A stretch of DNA of 12,348 nt from Erysipelotrichaceae bacterium. GTDB taxonomy: Bacteria; Bacillota_I; Bacilli_A; Erysipelotrichales; Erysipelotrichaceae. A model generated the notes under the pieces. That model searched no databases. It was not told the DNA's origin and worked only from the letters and a program-made list of their open reading frames with translations. The stretch covers positions 1-12,348 of the forward strand of contig CAAEVI010000143.1 of the NCBI GenBank assembly GCA_900759455.1, read 5' to 3'. The position numbers were made by a program, and so were the translations under genes. Shown in pieces: positions 1-6,316 of this stretch; positions within the stretch are counted from its first letter, which is position 1, and every line of letters starts with the position of its first letter.

Positions 1-879
1 AAATCCTCCGGGAGGACGCATGTTGACTTCCAGGCCTAAAATCGTTCCTTTTTTGCCAAGTCCGTCTCGATCTTCACTCAGTCTGAAAAATTCAAAATGA
101 AAAAAACGGCTTTGAGTCGGGAAAGACTGGACGCATCGTGTTCCGATATCCATGATGTCTTCTGGTATGTCAATCAGGGAGTAACAGCCAATGCTGTCCT
201 GCTCGTTGACAGAGTCCATGATGGAACCGACATAATGGTGACTGGTGGCAAACTGAATCTCTTTTTTGCTGTTTGTGATTCCGTCAAATGTAAAACACTC
301 CCCGGGTATGAATTCTTCTATGAGCATGTCCTGTTCAAACGGTTCGGAAAAACAGCGAATGATGTCGGCTTCGTCAGACAGTTTAAAAGTGTTGGAAGCA
401 CCGACGCCGACATCCGGCTTGCAGATGATCGGATAACCGTATGTGTTCGCGAATTCAATGGCTTTTTCAGCGCTTTCCGCTTTTTGCCAGCGGGCACATG
501 GAATACCGGCTTTTTCGTAAAAGTATTTCATTCTTGATTTTGATTGAAAATCTGCTATGTGATCAATTGTGATTCCGGTCGTGATATGAAAATCTCTGCG
601 CAGACGAGCGTCCTGTGCCAGCCAGAACTCATTGTTTGATTCGACCCAGTCGATTTTTCCGTACCGGTATGTAAAATAACCCATGGCCCGGATCAATTCG
701 TCATAATCGGCAAGAGAAGAGACAACATAGCATTCATCGATATATTCCTTGAGCTGGTCACTGAGAGAGTCATAAGGACAATCGACGATTGCCAGGACAG
801 TTGCTCCGTATTTTTTTAACCCGCGGCAAAACATCCAATAGTTTTCCGGAAAATTGGGTGATATGAAGACAAAATTCAT
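1..879 (-). CDS. ATP-grasp family ligase, 3' end beyond left edge
   Basis: The reading frame is open from the ATG at 877-879 to the left edge: 293 codons without a stop, so the C-terminus is missing. The start is preceded by AAAGGTGG with 8 bases of spacing. Residues 1-110 look like a pre-ATP-grasp, Rossmann-like domain opening with MNFVFISPNFPENY. The ATP-grasp fold follows. K154 in YPIICKPDVGVGAS plus the glycine-rich loop 156-162 would bind nucleotide. E188-E189 precede the FIPGE turn (190-194). FHFEFF (260-265, E263) and EVNMRPPGG (284-292, E284 and N286) match the metal-binding acidic and Asn positions of carbamoyl-phosphate synthase and biotin carboxylase type enzymes. The fold is clear; the substrate is not. 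Such proteins ligate a carboxylate to an amine using ATP, and nothing nearby names the partner. It carries its own promoter and follows the Nudix gene on the same strand after a terminator. Confidence 0.88.
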   Translation of the reverse strand, partial: MNFVFISPNFPENYWMFCRGLKKYGATVLAIVDCPYDSLSDQLKEYIDECYVVSSLADYDELIRAMGYFTYRYGKIDWVESNNEFWLAQDARLRRDFHITTGITIDHIADFQSKSRMKYFYEKAGIPCARWQKAESAEKAIEFANTYGYPIICKPDVGVGASNTFKLSDEADIIRCFSEPFEQDMLIEEFIPGECFTFDGITNSKKEIQFATSHHYVGSIMDSVNEQDSIGCYSLIDIPEDIMDIGTRCVQSFPTQSRFFHFEFFRLSEDRDGLGKKGTILGLEVNMRPPGGF

Positions 880-924
880 TAAGGAAACCACCTTTCTGTT
901 TCAGCGTTTCATTTTCACAGACTT

Positions 925-959
925 ATTATATTATAAATTCGTGTCTGCCGAGAAGTAAA
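925..959 (-). promoter_or_regulatory. Putative sigma-A promoter of the ATP-grasp gene
   Basis: On the minus strand, TTTACT (954-959) and a perfect TATAAT (930-935) are separated by 18 bases. A second TATAAT overlaps it at 925-930. The -35 is 4 of 6 against TTGACA and abuts the T-run of the upstream terminator. Transcription would start near 920, giving a leader of about 40 bases. Consensus match only. Confidence 0.5.
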
Positions 960-980
960 AAAGGCTTTTTTCAAGCCTTT
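957..980 (-). terminator. Rho-independent terminator of the Nudix gene
   Basis: Read on the minus strand, AAAGGCTT (973-980) pairs with AAGCCTTT (960-967) around a short GAAAA-type loop. The T stretch continues to 957, giving six T in all. It lies 22 bases past the stop codon of the Nudix hydrolase, where an intrinsic terminator is expected. Confidence 0.75.
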
Positions 981-1001
981 GTAACGTTATTTTGCGTGAT
1001 A

Positions 1002-1529
1002 TCAGGAATTCTTCAGCAAAACATGCTGAAGGGCGATAATAGTTTTTGCATCTTTAAGCATACCGCTTTGAAGCTGTCTGTAAAGCTCCGCAATAGGGAC
1101 CCATGCGATTTCTATGCATTCATCGTCATCCATTGCTCGTTTGTGTGCGGGACGATACAGGTGATCCGCTTCAAAAAGATGGATGACCTCAGTACAAAAT
1201 CCGGGGGTAGAGTAAAATGAGAATAACGGCTGCATCCTGGTACATGCATAGCCGGTCTCTTCTTCGAATTCCCGTATTGCACACTGTGCGGGATCTTCCC
1301 CGGCTTCTATTTTTCCGGCAGGTATTTCGTAGAGCTCCTGCTGTGCTGCATAACGGTACTGGCGAACCATCAAAAGACAGTCATCTTTGCAGGCAATGAT
1401 CGCGCAGCCGCCGTTATGATGAATGACATCTCGTTCTATGATCATTTGATTCTCTATTTTTACCTTGTCTTTGCTCAACGTAAAGATATTTCCTTTATAC
1501 AGGATCGTAGAGTTTAATTTTTTCTGCAT
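1002..1529 (-). CDS. nudF: Nudix hydrolase, ADP-ribose pyrophosphatase type
   Basis: 175 residues starting MQKKLNSTIL. The family hydrolyses ADP-ribose to AMP and ribose-5-phosphate in the cytoplasm, clearing a reactive NAD breakdown product. The complete Nudix box G-x5-E-x7-R-E-U-x-E-E-x-G-U is at residues 72-94 (G72, E78, R86 E87, E90 E91, G93). A proline in YSTPGF (P109) lies 16 residues past the box glycine, the spacing typical of ADP-ribose pyrophosphatases. The ATG at 1529 is chosen because AAGGAGA lies 6-7 bases upstream. The same frame stays open to 1697, but that extension would cross a good promoter and overlap spoVAC. The protein length fits the family. It is transcribed divergently from the spoVA operon. 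Substrate preference is inferred from the motif; related sugar-nucleotide substrates remain possible. Confidence 0.88.
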   Translation of the reverse strand: MQKKLNSTILYKGNIFTLSKDKVKIENQMIIERDVIHHNGGCAIIACKDDCLLMVRQYRYAAQQELYEIPAGKIEAGEDPAQCAIREFEEETGYACTRMQPLFSFYSTPGFCTEVIHLFEADHLYRPAHKRAMDDDECIEIAWVPIAELYRQLQSGMLKDAKTIIALQHVLLKNS

Positions 1530-1559
1530 GCTTGTTCTCCTTATCCGATGTATCTTATT

Positions 1560-1588
1560 TTCATAGTGTAGCACAATTCCTTTGTAAA
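1560..1588 (-). promoter_or_regulatory. Putative sigma-A promoter of the Nudix gene
   Basis: On the minus strand, TTTACA (1583-1588) and TATGAA (1560-1565) are separated by exactly 17 bases. The -35 matches TTGACA at 5 of 6 positions. Initiation near 1553 gives a leader of about 24 bases containing the AAGGAGA site. This also supports the 1529 start over the longer frame. Confidence 0.55.
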
Positions 1589-1619
1589 GCAAGAATAAGT
1601 AAAGCCTGCCTGCTTTTTT

Positions 1620-1648
1620 GAGTGAATAGGACAAAAAGGAGCATACTA
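1620..1648 (+). promoter_or_regulatory. Candidate forespore (sigma-G-like) promoter of the spoVA operon
   Basis: CATACTA at 1642-1648 fits the sigma-G -10 consensus CATnnTA exactly, and spoVA operons are forespore-expressed in Bacillus. The -35 is ambiguous. GAGTG (1620-1624) has a normal 17-base spacer but is an imperfect match to GHATR. GAATA (1624-1628) is a perfect match but only 13 bases away. No sigma-A TATAAT box is visible between here and the spoVAC start, which fits sporulation-only expression. Confidence 0.4.
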
Positions 1649-1665
1649 GCAATAGGAGTGATGCA

Positions 1666-2112
1666 ATGAATGAAAGAAGACTGAAGAAGAGCGTCAAACA
1701 TCATATGCCGAAGCCGGCGCATGGAAAGCATGAAGTGACAGCGTTTGTGAGCGGGGGAATCATCGGTATGCTCGGGCAGCTTTTGCTGCGGTTTTATATG
1801 AATGTTCTTGATATGTCTCCATCGGATGCTTTAACAATGGTATCGGTAACGGTCATGCTGATTTCGTCTTTGTTGACGGGCCTGGGAGTTTACGACAAAA
1901 TTGCCCAAAAATGCGGAGCGGGACTGTTTGTTCCCATCTGCGGCTTTGCCAATTCATTGACCTCCAGCGCACTGGAAGGAAAAAGTGAAGGATGGATCCA
2001 CGGCATAGGTACCGGCATGTTTAAATTGGCTGGCAGCGTTTTGACATATGGGATCGTATCCGCGGTCATATTTGCTTCACTCAGATATATTTTTTTCGGA
2101 GGACTTATATGA
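1666..2112 (+). CDS. spoVAC: Stage V sporulation protein AC (DPA channel membrane subunit)
   Basis: 148 residues, the usual SpoVAC length. In spore formers it is an inner forespore membrane protein that forms a mechanosensitive channel, moving Ca-dipicolinate into the developing spore and out at germination. Hydrophobic segments lie at about 25-45, 55-77 and 112-143. The conserved SpoVAC core is present: the GVYDKIAQ stretch (74-81), GAGLFVPICGFANSLTSSAL (84-103) and EGKSEGWIHGIGTGMFKLAG (104-123). The basic N-terminus (MNERRLKKSVKHH) should face the forespore interior. The ATG at 1666 follows TAGGAGTGA with 7 bases of spacing. It is the first gene of its operon; its stop overlaps the spoVAD start as ATGA. 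No spoVAA or spoVAB lies upstream, unlike the B. subtilis operon. Confidence 0.95.
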   Translation: MNERRLKKSVKHHMPKPAHGKHEVTAFVSGGIIGMLGQLLLRFYMNVLDMSPSDALTMVSVTVMLISSLLTGLGVYDKIAQKCGAGLFVPICGFANSLTSSALEGKSEGWIHGIGTGMFKLAGSVLTYGIVSAVIFASLRYIFFGGLI

Positions 2113-3101
2113 AAACATGGGAATTTCAGGATGTTTATATCAATGCTTTTGCAGCCTGTGCGGGTCCGCTGGAAGGAAAAGGGCCTTATGGAGAACGATT
2201 TGATTATGTCAGCAAAGACTTGTATGACGGAGAAGATTCATTCGAGAAAGCGGAAATTTCATTATTAAGAAGAGCCTGTGACATTACGCTGCGCAAAGCT
2301 TTGCTTCGTCCCTGCGACATCGATGTTGCTGTTGGCGGAGATTTGATGAATCAGCTGATGACGACACATTATTTTGCAAGAGAACTGGAAACCGATCTGA
2401 TCGGCGTTTATGCGGCCTGTGCAACATCTTCGCTGGCTGCTGCTGTTGCAGCGATGATGATACAGTCAAAGCAGGCCGAACATGCACTGGCCTTTACCTC
2501 GAGTCATAATGCCTGTGCGGAACGACAGTATCGTTTTCCCAATGAATACGGTGTGCAGAAAAAAGAAACAACGACAACAACGGTAACAGGTGCAGGAGCA
2601 TTTCTGCTGTCAAGGGAAAAAAGCAATATCGGGATCCGCCGGTTTACTGCCGGCCGGATCATTGACTGGCATTTTTTTGATGCCAGTGACATGGGCAATG
2701 CAATGGCGCCGGCAGTGTATGATACATTAAAACGACATCTGGAATTTACAGGCAGCAGGGTGGAGGATTATGATTTGATATTAAGCGGAGATCTTTCACA
2801 GTCCGGTTTTGCCTTTTTAAACGAGCTGTTGATGCAGGACGGAATTGTCGTTGACGAACGGTTCAATGACTGCGGCAAAATGATTTATCGAAAGGATGAA
2901 AAGGGGGTTTTCTGCGGCGGAAGCGGATGTGCCTGTGCAATGTGTGTCACTATCGCTGATGTGTTTCATAAAATTCTCGCAAAACAGATTGACCGCGCTT
3001 TAGTCATTGCTTCGGGGGCGCTGCTTTCTCCCGTTGCCACATATCAGAAACAAAGCATTCCATGCATTGCTCATGCGATCGAATATCAAAGGAGGGATTA
3101 A
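2109..3101 (+). CDS. spoVAD: Stage V sporulation protein AD (DPA-binding plug protein)
   Basis: 330 residues, close to the 338 of B. subtilis. SpoVAD has a thiolase-like fold, sits on the inner membrane surface and binds dipicolinic acid, acting as the plug of the SpoVAC channel. Visible hallmarks are GGDLMNQ (76-82), the thiolase-type cysteine in YAACATSS (C104), SSHNACAERQYRFPNEYG (130-147), a Thr-rich TTTTTVTGAGA (153-163), DMGNAMAPA, DYDLILSGDLS, FCGGSGCACA and SGALLSP near the C-terminus. The start is set by GGAGGA at 2098-2103 and overlaps the spoVAC stop. Two strong hairpins lie inside the gene at 2633-2687. The protein keeps the cysteine at the thiolase active-site position, but the family is known for ligand binding, not catalysis. 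Confidence 0.95.
   Translation: MKTWEFQDVYINAFAACAGPLEGKGPYGERFDYVSKDLYDGEDSFEKAEISLLRRACDITLRKALLRPCDIDVAVGGDLMNQLMTTHYFARELETDLIGVYAACATSSLAAAVAAMMIQSKQAEHALAFTSSHNACAERQYRFPNEYGVQKKETTTTTVTGAGAFLLSREKSNIGIRRFTAGRIIDWHFFDASDMGNAMAPAVYDTLKRHLEFTGSRVEDYDLILSGDLSQSGFAFLNELLMQDGIVVDERFNDCGKMIYRKDEKGVFCGGSGCACAMCVTIADVFHKILAKQIDRALVIASGALLSPVATYQKQSIPCIAHAIEYQRRD
2633..2687 (+). repeat. Two adjacent inverted repeats inside spoVAD
   Basis: Hairpin 1: GATCCGCCGG (2633-2642) pairs with CCGGCCGGATC (2650-2660), ten base pairs with C2654 bulged and a 7-base loop. Hairpin 2: ACTGGCAT (2665-2672) pairs perfectly with ATGCCAGT (2680-2687) around a loop of six T and a G. Only four bases separate them. 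They cover codons 175-193. Neither is followed by a T-run, so they are not ordinary terminators. Confidence 0.6.
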
Positions 3102-3102
3102 A

Positions 3103-3453
3103 ATGGACTTGTTATCTGCTTTTCTGTGCTGTGGTTCCATCTGCCTGGCAGGACAGATCCTTTATGATCACAGCAAGCTGACAGCCGGTCATATTACTTC
3201 GCTTTTTGTTATCATCGGTGCAGCCCTGGATTTGTTTCATATCTATGACTGGCTTTTAAAATATTGTCATGCAGGAGCTGCCCTTCCGATCACCAGCTTT
3301 GGTCACTCACTGGTTCACGGAGCTTTAGCAGCGGCTCAGGATAAAGGATTGCTCGGGATTTTGCTGGGTCCCTTTGATATGACGGCAGGAGGAATCACGG
3401 CAGGAATTTTTTTTGCATTTGTCACGGCTGTCGTGTTTAAACCGAAATCATGA
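3103..3453 (+). CDS. spoVAE: Stage V sporulation protein AE (SpoVAE/SpoVAEb membrane protein)
   Basis: 116 residues, the same length as B. subtilis SpoVAEb. It is a small inner-membrane protein needed with SpoVAC and SpoVAD for dipicolinate uptake. Hydrophobic segments lie at about 5-20, 28-50 and 83-112. Family features are LPITSFGHSLVHGAL (61-75), GILLGPFDMTAGGITAGI (85-102) and the C-terminal VFKPKS. The ATG at 3103 is chosen because AAAGGAGGG sits 6-8 bases upstream, across the end of spoVAD. A longer frame from 3007 would overlap spoVAD by nearly 100 bases without a matching site and adds no family sequence. The gene begins one base after the spoVAD stop and ends in an ATGA overlap with spoVAF. 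Confidence 0.95.
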   Translation: MDLLSAFLCCGSICLAGQILYDHSKLTAGHITSLFVIIGAALDLFHIYDWLLKYCHAGAALPITSFGHSLVHGALAAAQDKGLLGILLGPFDMTAGGITAGIFFAFVTAVVFKPKS

Positions 3454-4826
3454 AAACATTGGTCCAAAGAAGAGAAATTCTGCATCGCCGCTTTGCCGGC
3501 AGTTTTGACGTAGTGTTTCGTGATATTGAGGTGACCGGCCTGCATGGCGTTTTGATTTTTTTATCCTCGCTGAGCGATGCATCTCTTCTGGCAACAGTAA
3601 GTGAAAGCTTTGTGCTCAGCGCCGCAAATACTTTAGAGCTGACACTGTTTCCGGCAGCGGTGGAAGCAGTGTATGATGAAGAAAAAGCCGTAACAAATAT
3701 GCTCAGCGGGCAATGCATGGTCCTTTTAGAGGGACATGCGGCATTTTACTGTGTTGAGGTGCGAAATTATCCGTCCAGACCGAATGCAGAACCAAGCGTG
3801 GAAAGGAGCATCCGCGGATCACATGACGGCTTTGTTGAAAACATCATTTTGAATGTCGGATTGATCCGGCGTCGTATCCGAGATCCCCGTTTGCGGATGG
3901 TTGCGGTTCAGAAAGGGAACATGACACGGACGGATATCGTGTATGCTTATATTGACGGTGTCGTGGATCCGGATGTACTTGCCGATTTTGAAACCAGAAT
4001 CAATGCCATGAATGGCATAGAGATCCTCTCGGAGCGTAACTTGTGTGAGGAACTGTATGGAAAGACATGGAATCCCTATCCTCATGTACGCTACAGCGAA
4101 CGTCCGGATATCTGTGCTATTCATTTGCTGCGCGGTTACCTCTGCGTTATTGTTGATAATAGCCCAAGCGCCATCATCCTTCCTACCACATTTTTTGACC
4201 AGTCCAAACAGATGGAGGAATTTACACAGACGACAATGGTTGCCTTTCTGACACGGGTTGTGCGGATGCTTGGCATGGCAGTGTCACTGTATCTTTTGCC
4301 TGTCTGGATCGTTTTGTCGATGAACTATAACCGGACGTTTCTGCAGATTCCGCTGATTGATGACCTGGATCCGATTTCATTCGGCGTCCAGATCCTGATT
4401 GTGGATCTTGTTGTTGAATGGATCAGGCAGTCCCTGATCCATACGCCGACCATTCTCTCGAGCATCATGAGCTTTATTGCTGTTTTTGCACTCGGTGACA
4501 TGGCAATCAGCATCGGTGCCTACAGCAAGGAAATCCTGATCATGGTGGCTATATCGAATATAGGAACTTTATTGACACCTGGATATGAGCTTTCACTTGC
4601 CAATAAATGGATGCGAGTCATGATCTCACTGCTGGCTTTGTTTGGCGGTGTTGCAGGCTTGAGTCTTGGAATAGGCATTCACTTTGTTTTGCTCATGTCC
4701 ACCAAAACGATCAAGTATCCATATTTATACCCATTAATTCCTTTTTCACTGCGTGAATGGAAAAAACTTATCCTGGGAGGACCGATTCATTTAAATGAAA
4801 ATGTTAAGAATGATAAGGATAAGTGA
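3450..4826 (+). CDS. spoVAF: SpoVAF, GerA-family spore germination membrane protein
   Basis: 458 residues, a little shorter than the roughly 490 of B. subtilis. SpoVAF belongs to the GerA-type germinant receptor A-subunit family (Pfam GerA) and modulates germination in the spore inner membrane. The soluble N-terminal half carries LLEGHAAFYCVEVRNYPSRP (92-111) and the signature ERSIRGSHDGFVENI (118-132). From about 268 the protein is membrane-bound, with hydrophobic segments near 268-291, 310-325, 335-357, 361-378 and 387-416. The C-terminal region has YPYLYPLIPFSLREWKK (423-439). The ATG overlaps the spoVAE stop (ATGA), and no Shine-Dalgarno is visible in the 15 bases before it, so translation probably depends on ribosomes finishing spoVAE. 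No clear terminator follows. Confidence 0.92.
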   Translation: MKTLVQRREILHRRFAGSFDVVFRDIEVTGLHGVLIFLSSLSDASLLATVSESFVLSAANTLELTLFPAAVEAVYDEEKAVTNMLSGQCMVLLEGHAAFYCVEVRNYPSRPNAEPSVERSIRGSHDGFVENIILNVGLIRRRIRDPRLRMVAVQKGNMTRTDIVYAYIDGVVDPDVLADFETRINAMNGIEILSERNLCEELYGKTWNPYPHVRYSERPDICAIHLLRGYLCVIVDNSPSAIILPTTFFDQSKQMEEFTQTTMVAFLTRVVRMLGMAVSLYLLPVWIVLSMNYNRTFLQIPLIDDLDPISFGVQILIVDLVVEWIRQSLIHTPTILSSIMSFIAVFALGDMAISIGAYSKEILIMVAISNIGTLLTPGYELSLANKWMRVMISLLALFGGVAGLSLGIGIHFVLLMSTKTIKYPYLYPLIPFSLREWKKLILGGPIHLNENVKNDKDK

Positions 4827-4918
4827 GAGCCAGAGAAAGTTTTTAGAAAACAGGCCGGGGCATAATATCGTTCTTTTGATCAATACTTTCAAATTCTATG
4901 GTCGAAACTTTGAACTTT

Positions 4919-4927
4919 TGTTATAAT
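4919..4927 (+). promoter_or_regulatory. Extended -10 promoter of scpA-scpB
   Basis: TGTTATAAT at 4919-4927 is a perfect extended -10 (TGnTATAAT). The -35 region has only a weak TGGTCG (4899-4904) at 17 bases, as is common for extended -10 promoters. Initiation near 4934 leaves a leader of about 19 bases holding AGGGGG. This excludes the in-frame ATG at 4935 as the translation start. Confidence 0.65.
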
Positions 4928-4952
4928 AGTACTTATGCAAAGGGGGCTTTAC

Positions 4953-5705
4953 ATGGAATTCAAAGTATTGATCGACCAGTTTGAAGGACCTTTGGATCTG
5001 ATGCTGCATCTGATCCGGGAAAATAAGCTTGATCTTTTTGATCTTGATATGAATATTCTGACTGAACAATATCTGGTCTATCTGGATACGATGGAATCCA
5101 TGCATCTGGAAATTGCTTCCGAGTATCTCAGTGAGCTTGCTTCGCTTTTAGAGTATAAAAGCAAGAAACTGCTTCCAAGAGAGAAAGTGGAGATCACTGA
5201 GGAGTATGAAGAAGATCATCGTGATCGTCTTGTTGCCCGTTTGCTGGAATACCAGCGTTTCAAAGAGGTCAGCGAACAACTGATGGATGTTTACGAACAT
5301 CGTCAGATGCAGATGGAAAAACCGTTAAGTGAAGAAACCACACGCTGGATGAAGGAACAGACAAACGATCAGATTCAGGGAAACCCTTATGAATTGATCA
5401 AAGCCATGCGCCGGGTTCTTCACCGGATGGCTCTGACTCATCCTTACGAAACAAAAATGAAAGTAAATGAAATGTCAGTGGATGATCGCGTGGATCAGAT
5501 TAAGGAGCGCTTGAGGAGCTGGAGCGGAAAAATGAGTTTTATTCAGCTGTGCAGCGATTGCCATGATGTACGTATGGTCATTGTCACCTTTTTGTCCTTG
5601 CTTGATCTGATCAAGCATCGGGTCATTACTTATACGATTGATGAGGATGAAATGATTTGGATCATCAAAGGAGAGGATATGTATGAAACTGCAGCCGGTC
5701 ATTGA
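4953..5705 (+). CDS. scpA: Segregation and condensation protein A (kleisin)
   Basis: 250 residues, normal for ScpA. ScpA is the kleisin that bridges the heads of the SMC dimer and binds ScpB, forming the bacterial condensin loaded at parS near the origin to separate sister chromosomes. The N-terminal hallmark FEGPLDLMLHLI (10-21) and the helix ASEYLSELASLLEYKSKKLL (55-74) form the SMC neck-binding region. The middle (about 75-150) is charged and probably flexible, with the ScpB-binding stretch. The C-terminal winged helix (about 175-240) includes FLSLLDLIKHR. The ATG at 4953 is preferred over 4935 because AGGGGG lies about 7 bases before it and the promoter places the transcript start at about 4934. 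It overlaps scpB by 23 bases. Confidence 0.96.
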   Translation: MEFKVLIDQFEGPLDLMLHLIRENKLDLFDLDMNILTEQYLVYLDTMESMHLEIASEYLSELASLLEYKSKKLLPREKVEITEEYEEDHRDRLVARLLEYQRFKEVSEQLMDVYEHRQMQMEKPLSEETTRWMKEQTNDQIQGNPYELIKAMRRVLHRMALTHPYETKMKVNEMSVDDRVDQIKERLRSWSGKMSFIQLCSDCHDVRMVIVTFLSLLDLIKHRVITYTIDEDEMIWIIKGEDMYETAAGH

Positions 5706-6255
5706 GGGCTTGTTGTTTTTGAGCGGAGATGAGGGCATCACTCTTTCTCAGCTTGCAGGATGTCTCGAGGAAGAGCAACCGGAAAAAATTGAAGACATAA
5801 TGGATGAAATTTCAAAGAAATATGCGCAGGACGAATTTGGTATCGAACTGATTCGATTCGGAAACCACTATAAATTTGTTACCAAGGAAAGTATTTATCC
5901 GTATGCACAGCGTTTGTTTTCAAATGTGAAGAGTGCTTCGCTTTCTTCCGCAGCAATGGAGACTTTGGCGATCATTGCCTATAAGCAGCCGATCACCAGA
6001 GCGGAAATCGAGGAAATACGTGGTGTCGGGTGTGATATGATGCTGAAAAAACTGACTGCTCGAGGGTTGATTGAAGAGGCAGGCCGTATGGACATTCCGG
6101 GAAGACCTATTTTGTATCAGGTGACAGATACATTTATGGACTCTTTTCGGCTGGAAAGTCTGCAGGAGCTTCCGCAGCTGCCAAAAATGGAAATGAACTT
6201 AGAAGAAGGACTGTTCGAAGAACAGTCGCAGACATCGCAAAAGGAGACTGTTTAG
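5683..6255 (+). CDS. scpB: Segregation and condensation protein B
   Basis: 190 residues, normal for ScpB. ScpB dimerises through tandem winged helices and wraps ScpA, stabilising the SMC-ScpAB complex on DNA. Hallmarks are the start IEGLLFLSGDEGIT (7-20), LSSAAMETLAIIAYKQPITR (87-106) with AEIEEIRGVGCD directly after, and GRPILYQVTDTFMDSF (140-155) followed by LESLQELPQLP (158-168). The ATG at 5683 is preceded by AAAGGAGAGG inside the 3' end of scpA, so the two are translated together. The last 20 residues are acidic and Gln-rich, typical of the variable ScpB tail. The stop codon lies in the loop of the terminator hairpin that follows. Confidence 0.96.
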   Translation: MKLQPVIEGLLFLSGDEGITLSQLAGCLEEEQPEKIEDIMDEISKKYAQDEFGIELIRFGNHYKFVTKESIYPYAQRLFSNVKSASLSSAAMETLAIIAYKQPITRAEIEEIRGVGCDMMLKKLTARGLIEEAGRMDIPGRPILYQVTDTFMDSFRLESLQELPQLPKMEMNLEEGLFEEQSQTSQKETV

Positions 6256-6271
6256 GATACAGTCTTTTTTT
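6245..6271 (+). terminator. Rho-independent terminator overlapping the scpB stop
   Basis: AGACTGT (6245-6251) pairs with ACAGTCT (6259-6265) around a 7-base loop, followed by six T (6266-6271). The scpB stop TAG (6253-6255) lies in the loop, so the left arm is coding sequence. It isolates scpAB from dacB, although partial read-through is possible. Confidence 0.8.
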
Positions 6272-6316
6272 GTGAAAGATCAGCAATGCTGAAACATATA
6301 CTTGAACGGTGATTTT

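Noticed and set aside
97..537. Plus-strand open frame of 146 codons
   Set aside because: It is antisense to the ATP-grasp gene, has no ribosome binding site and resembles no family; it is a shadow of the minus-strand coding sequence.
1530..1697. N-terminal extension of the Nudix protein
   Set aside because: It crosses a 17-base-spaced promoter and overlaps spoVAC, and the ATG at 1529 has a good AAGGAGA site.
4003..4018. ATGCCAT/ATGGCAT inverted repeat inside spoVAF
   Set aside because: Only seven base pairs with a two-base loop, no T-run and mid-gene; probably a chance match.
4827..4918. Possible terminator after spoVAF
   Set aside because: Only a five-base-pair GTTTT/AAAAC hairpin is visible, without a GC stem or T-run, so I do not call it.
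6274..6302. Possible sigma-E promoter for dacB: GAAAGAT and CATATACT with a 14-base spacer
   Set aside because: The -35 match is weak, and the start site would fall near 6309, inside the dacB ribosome binding site, giving an almost leaderless mRNA.
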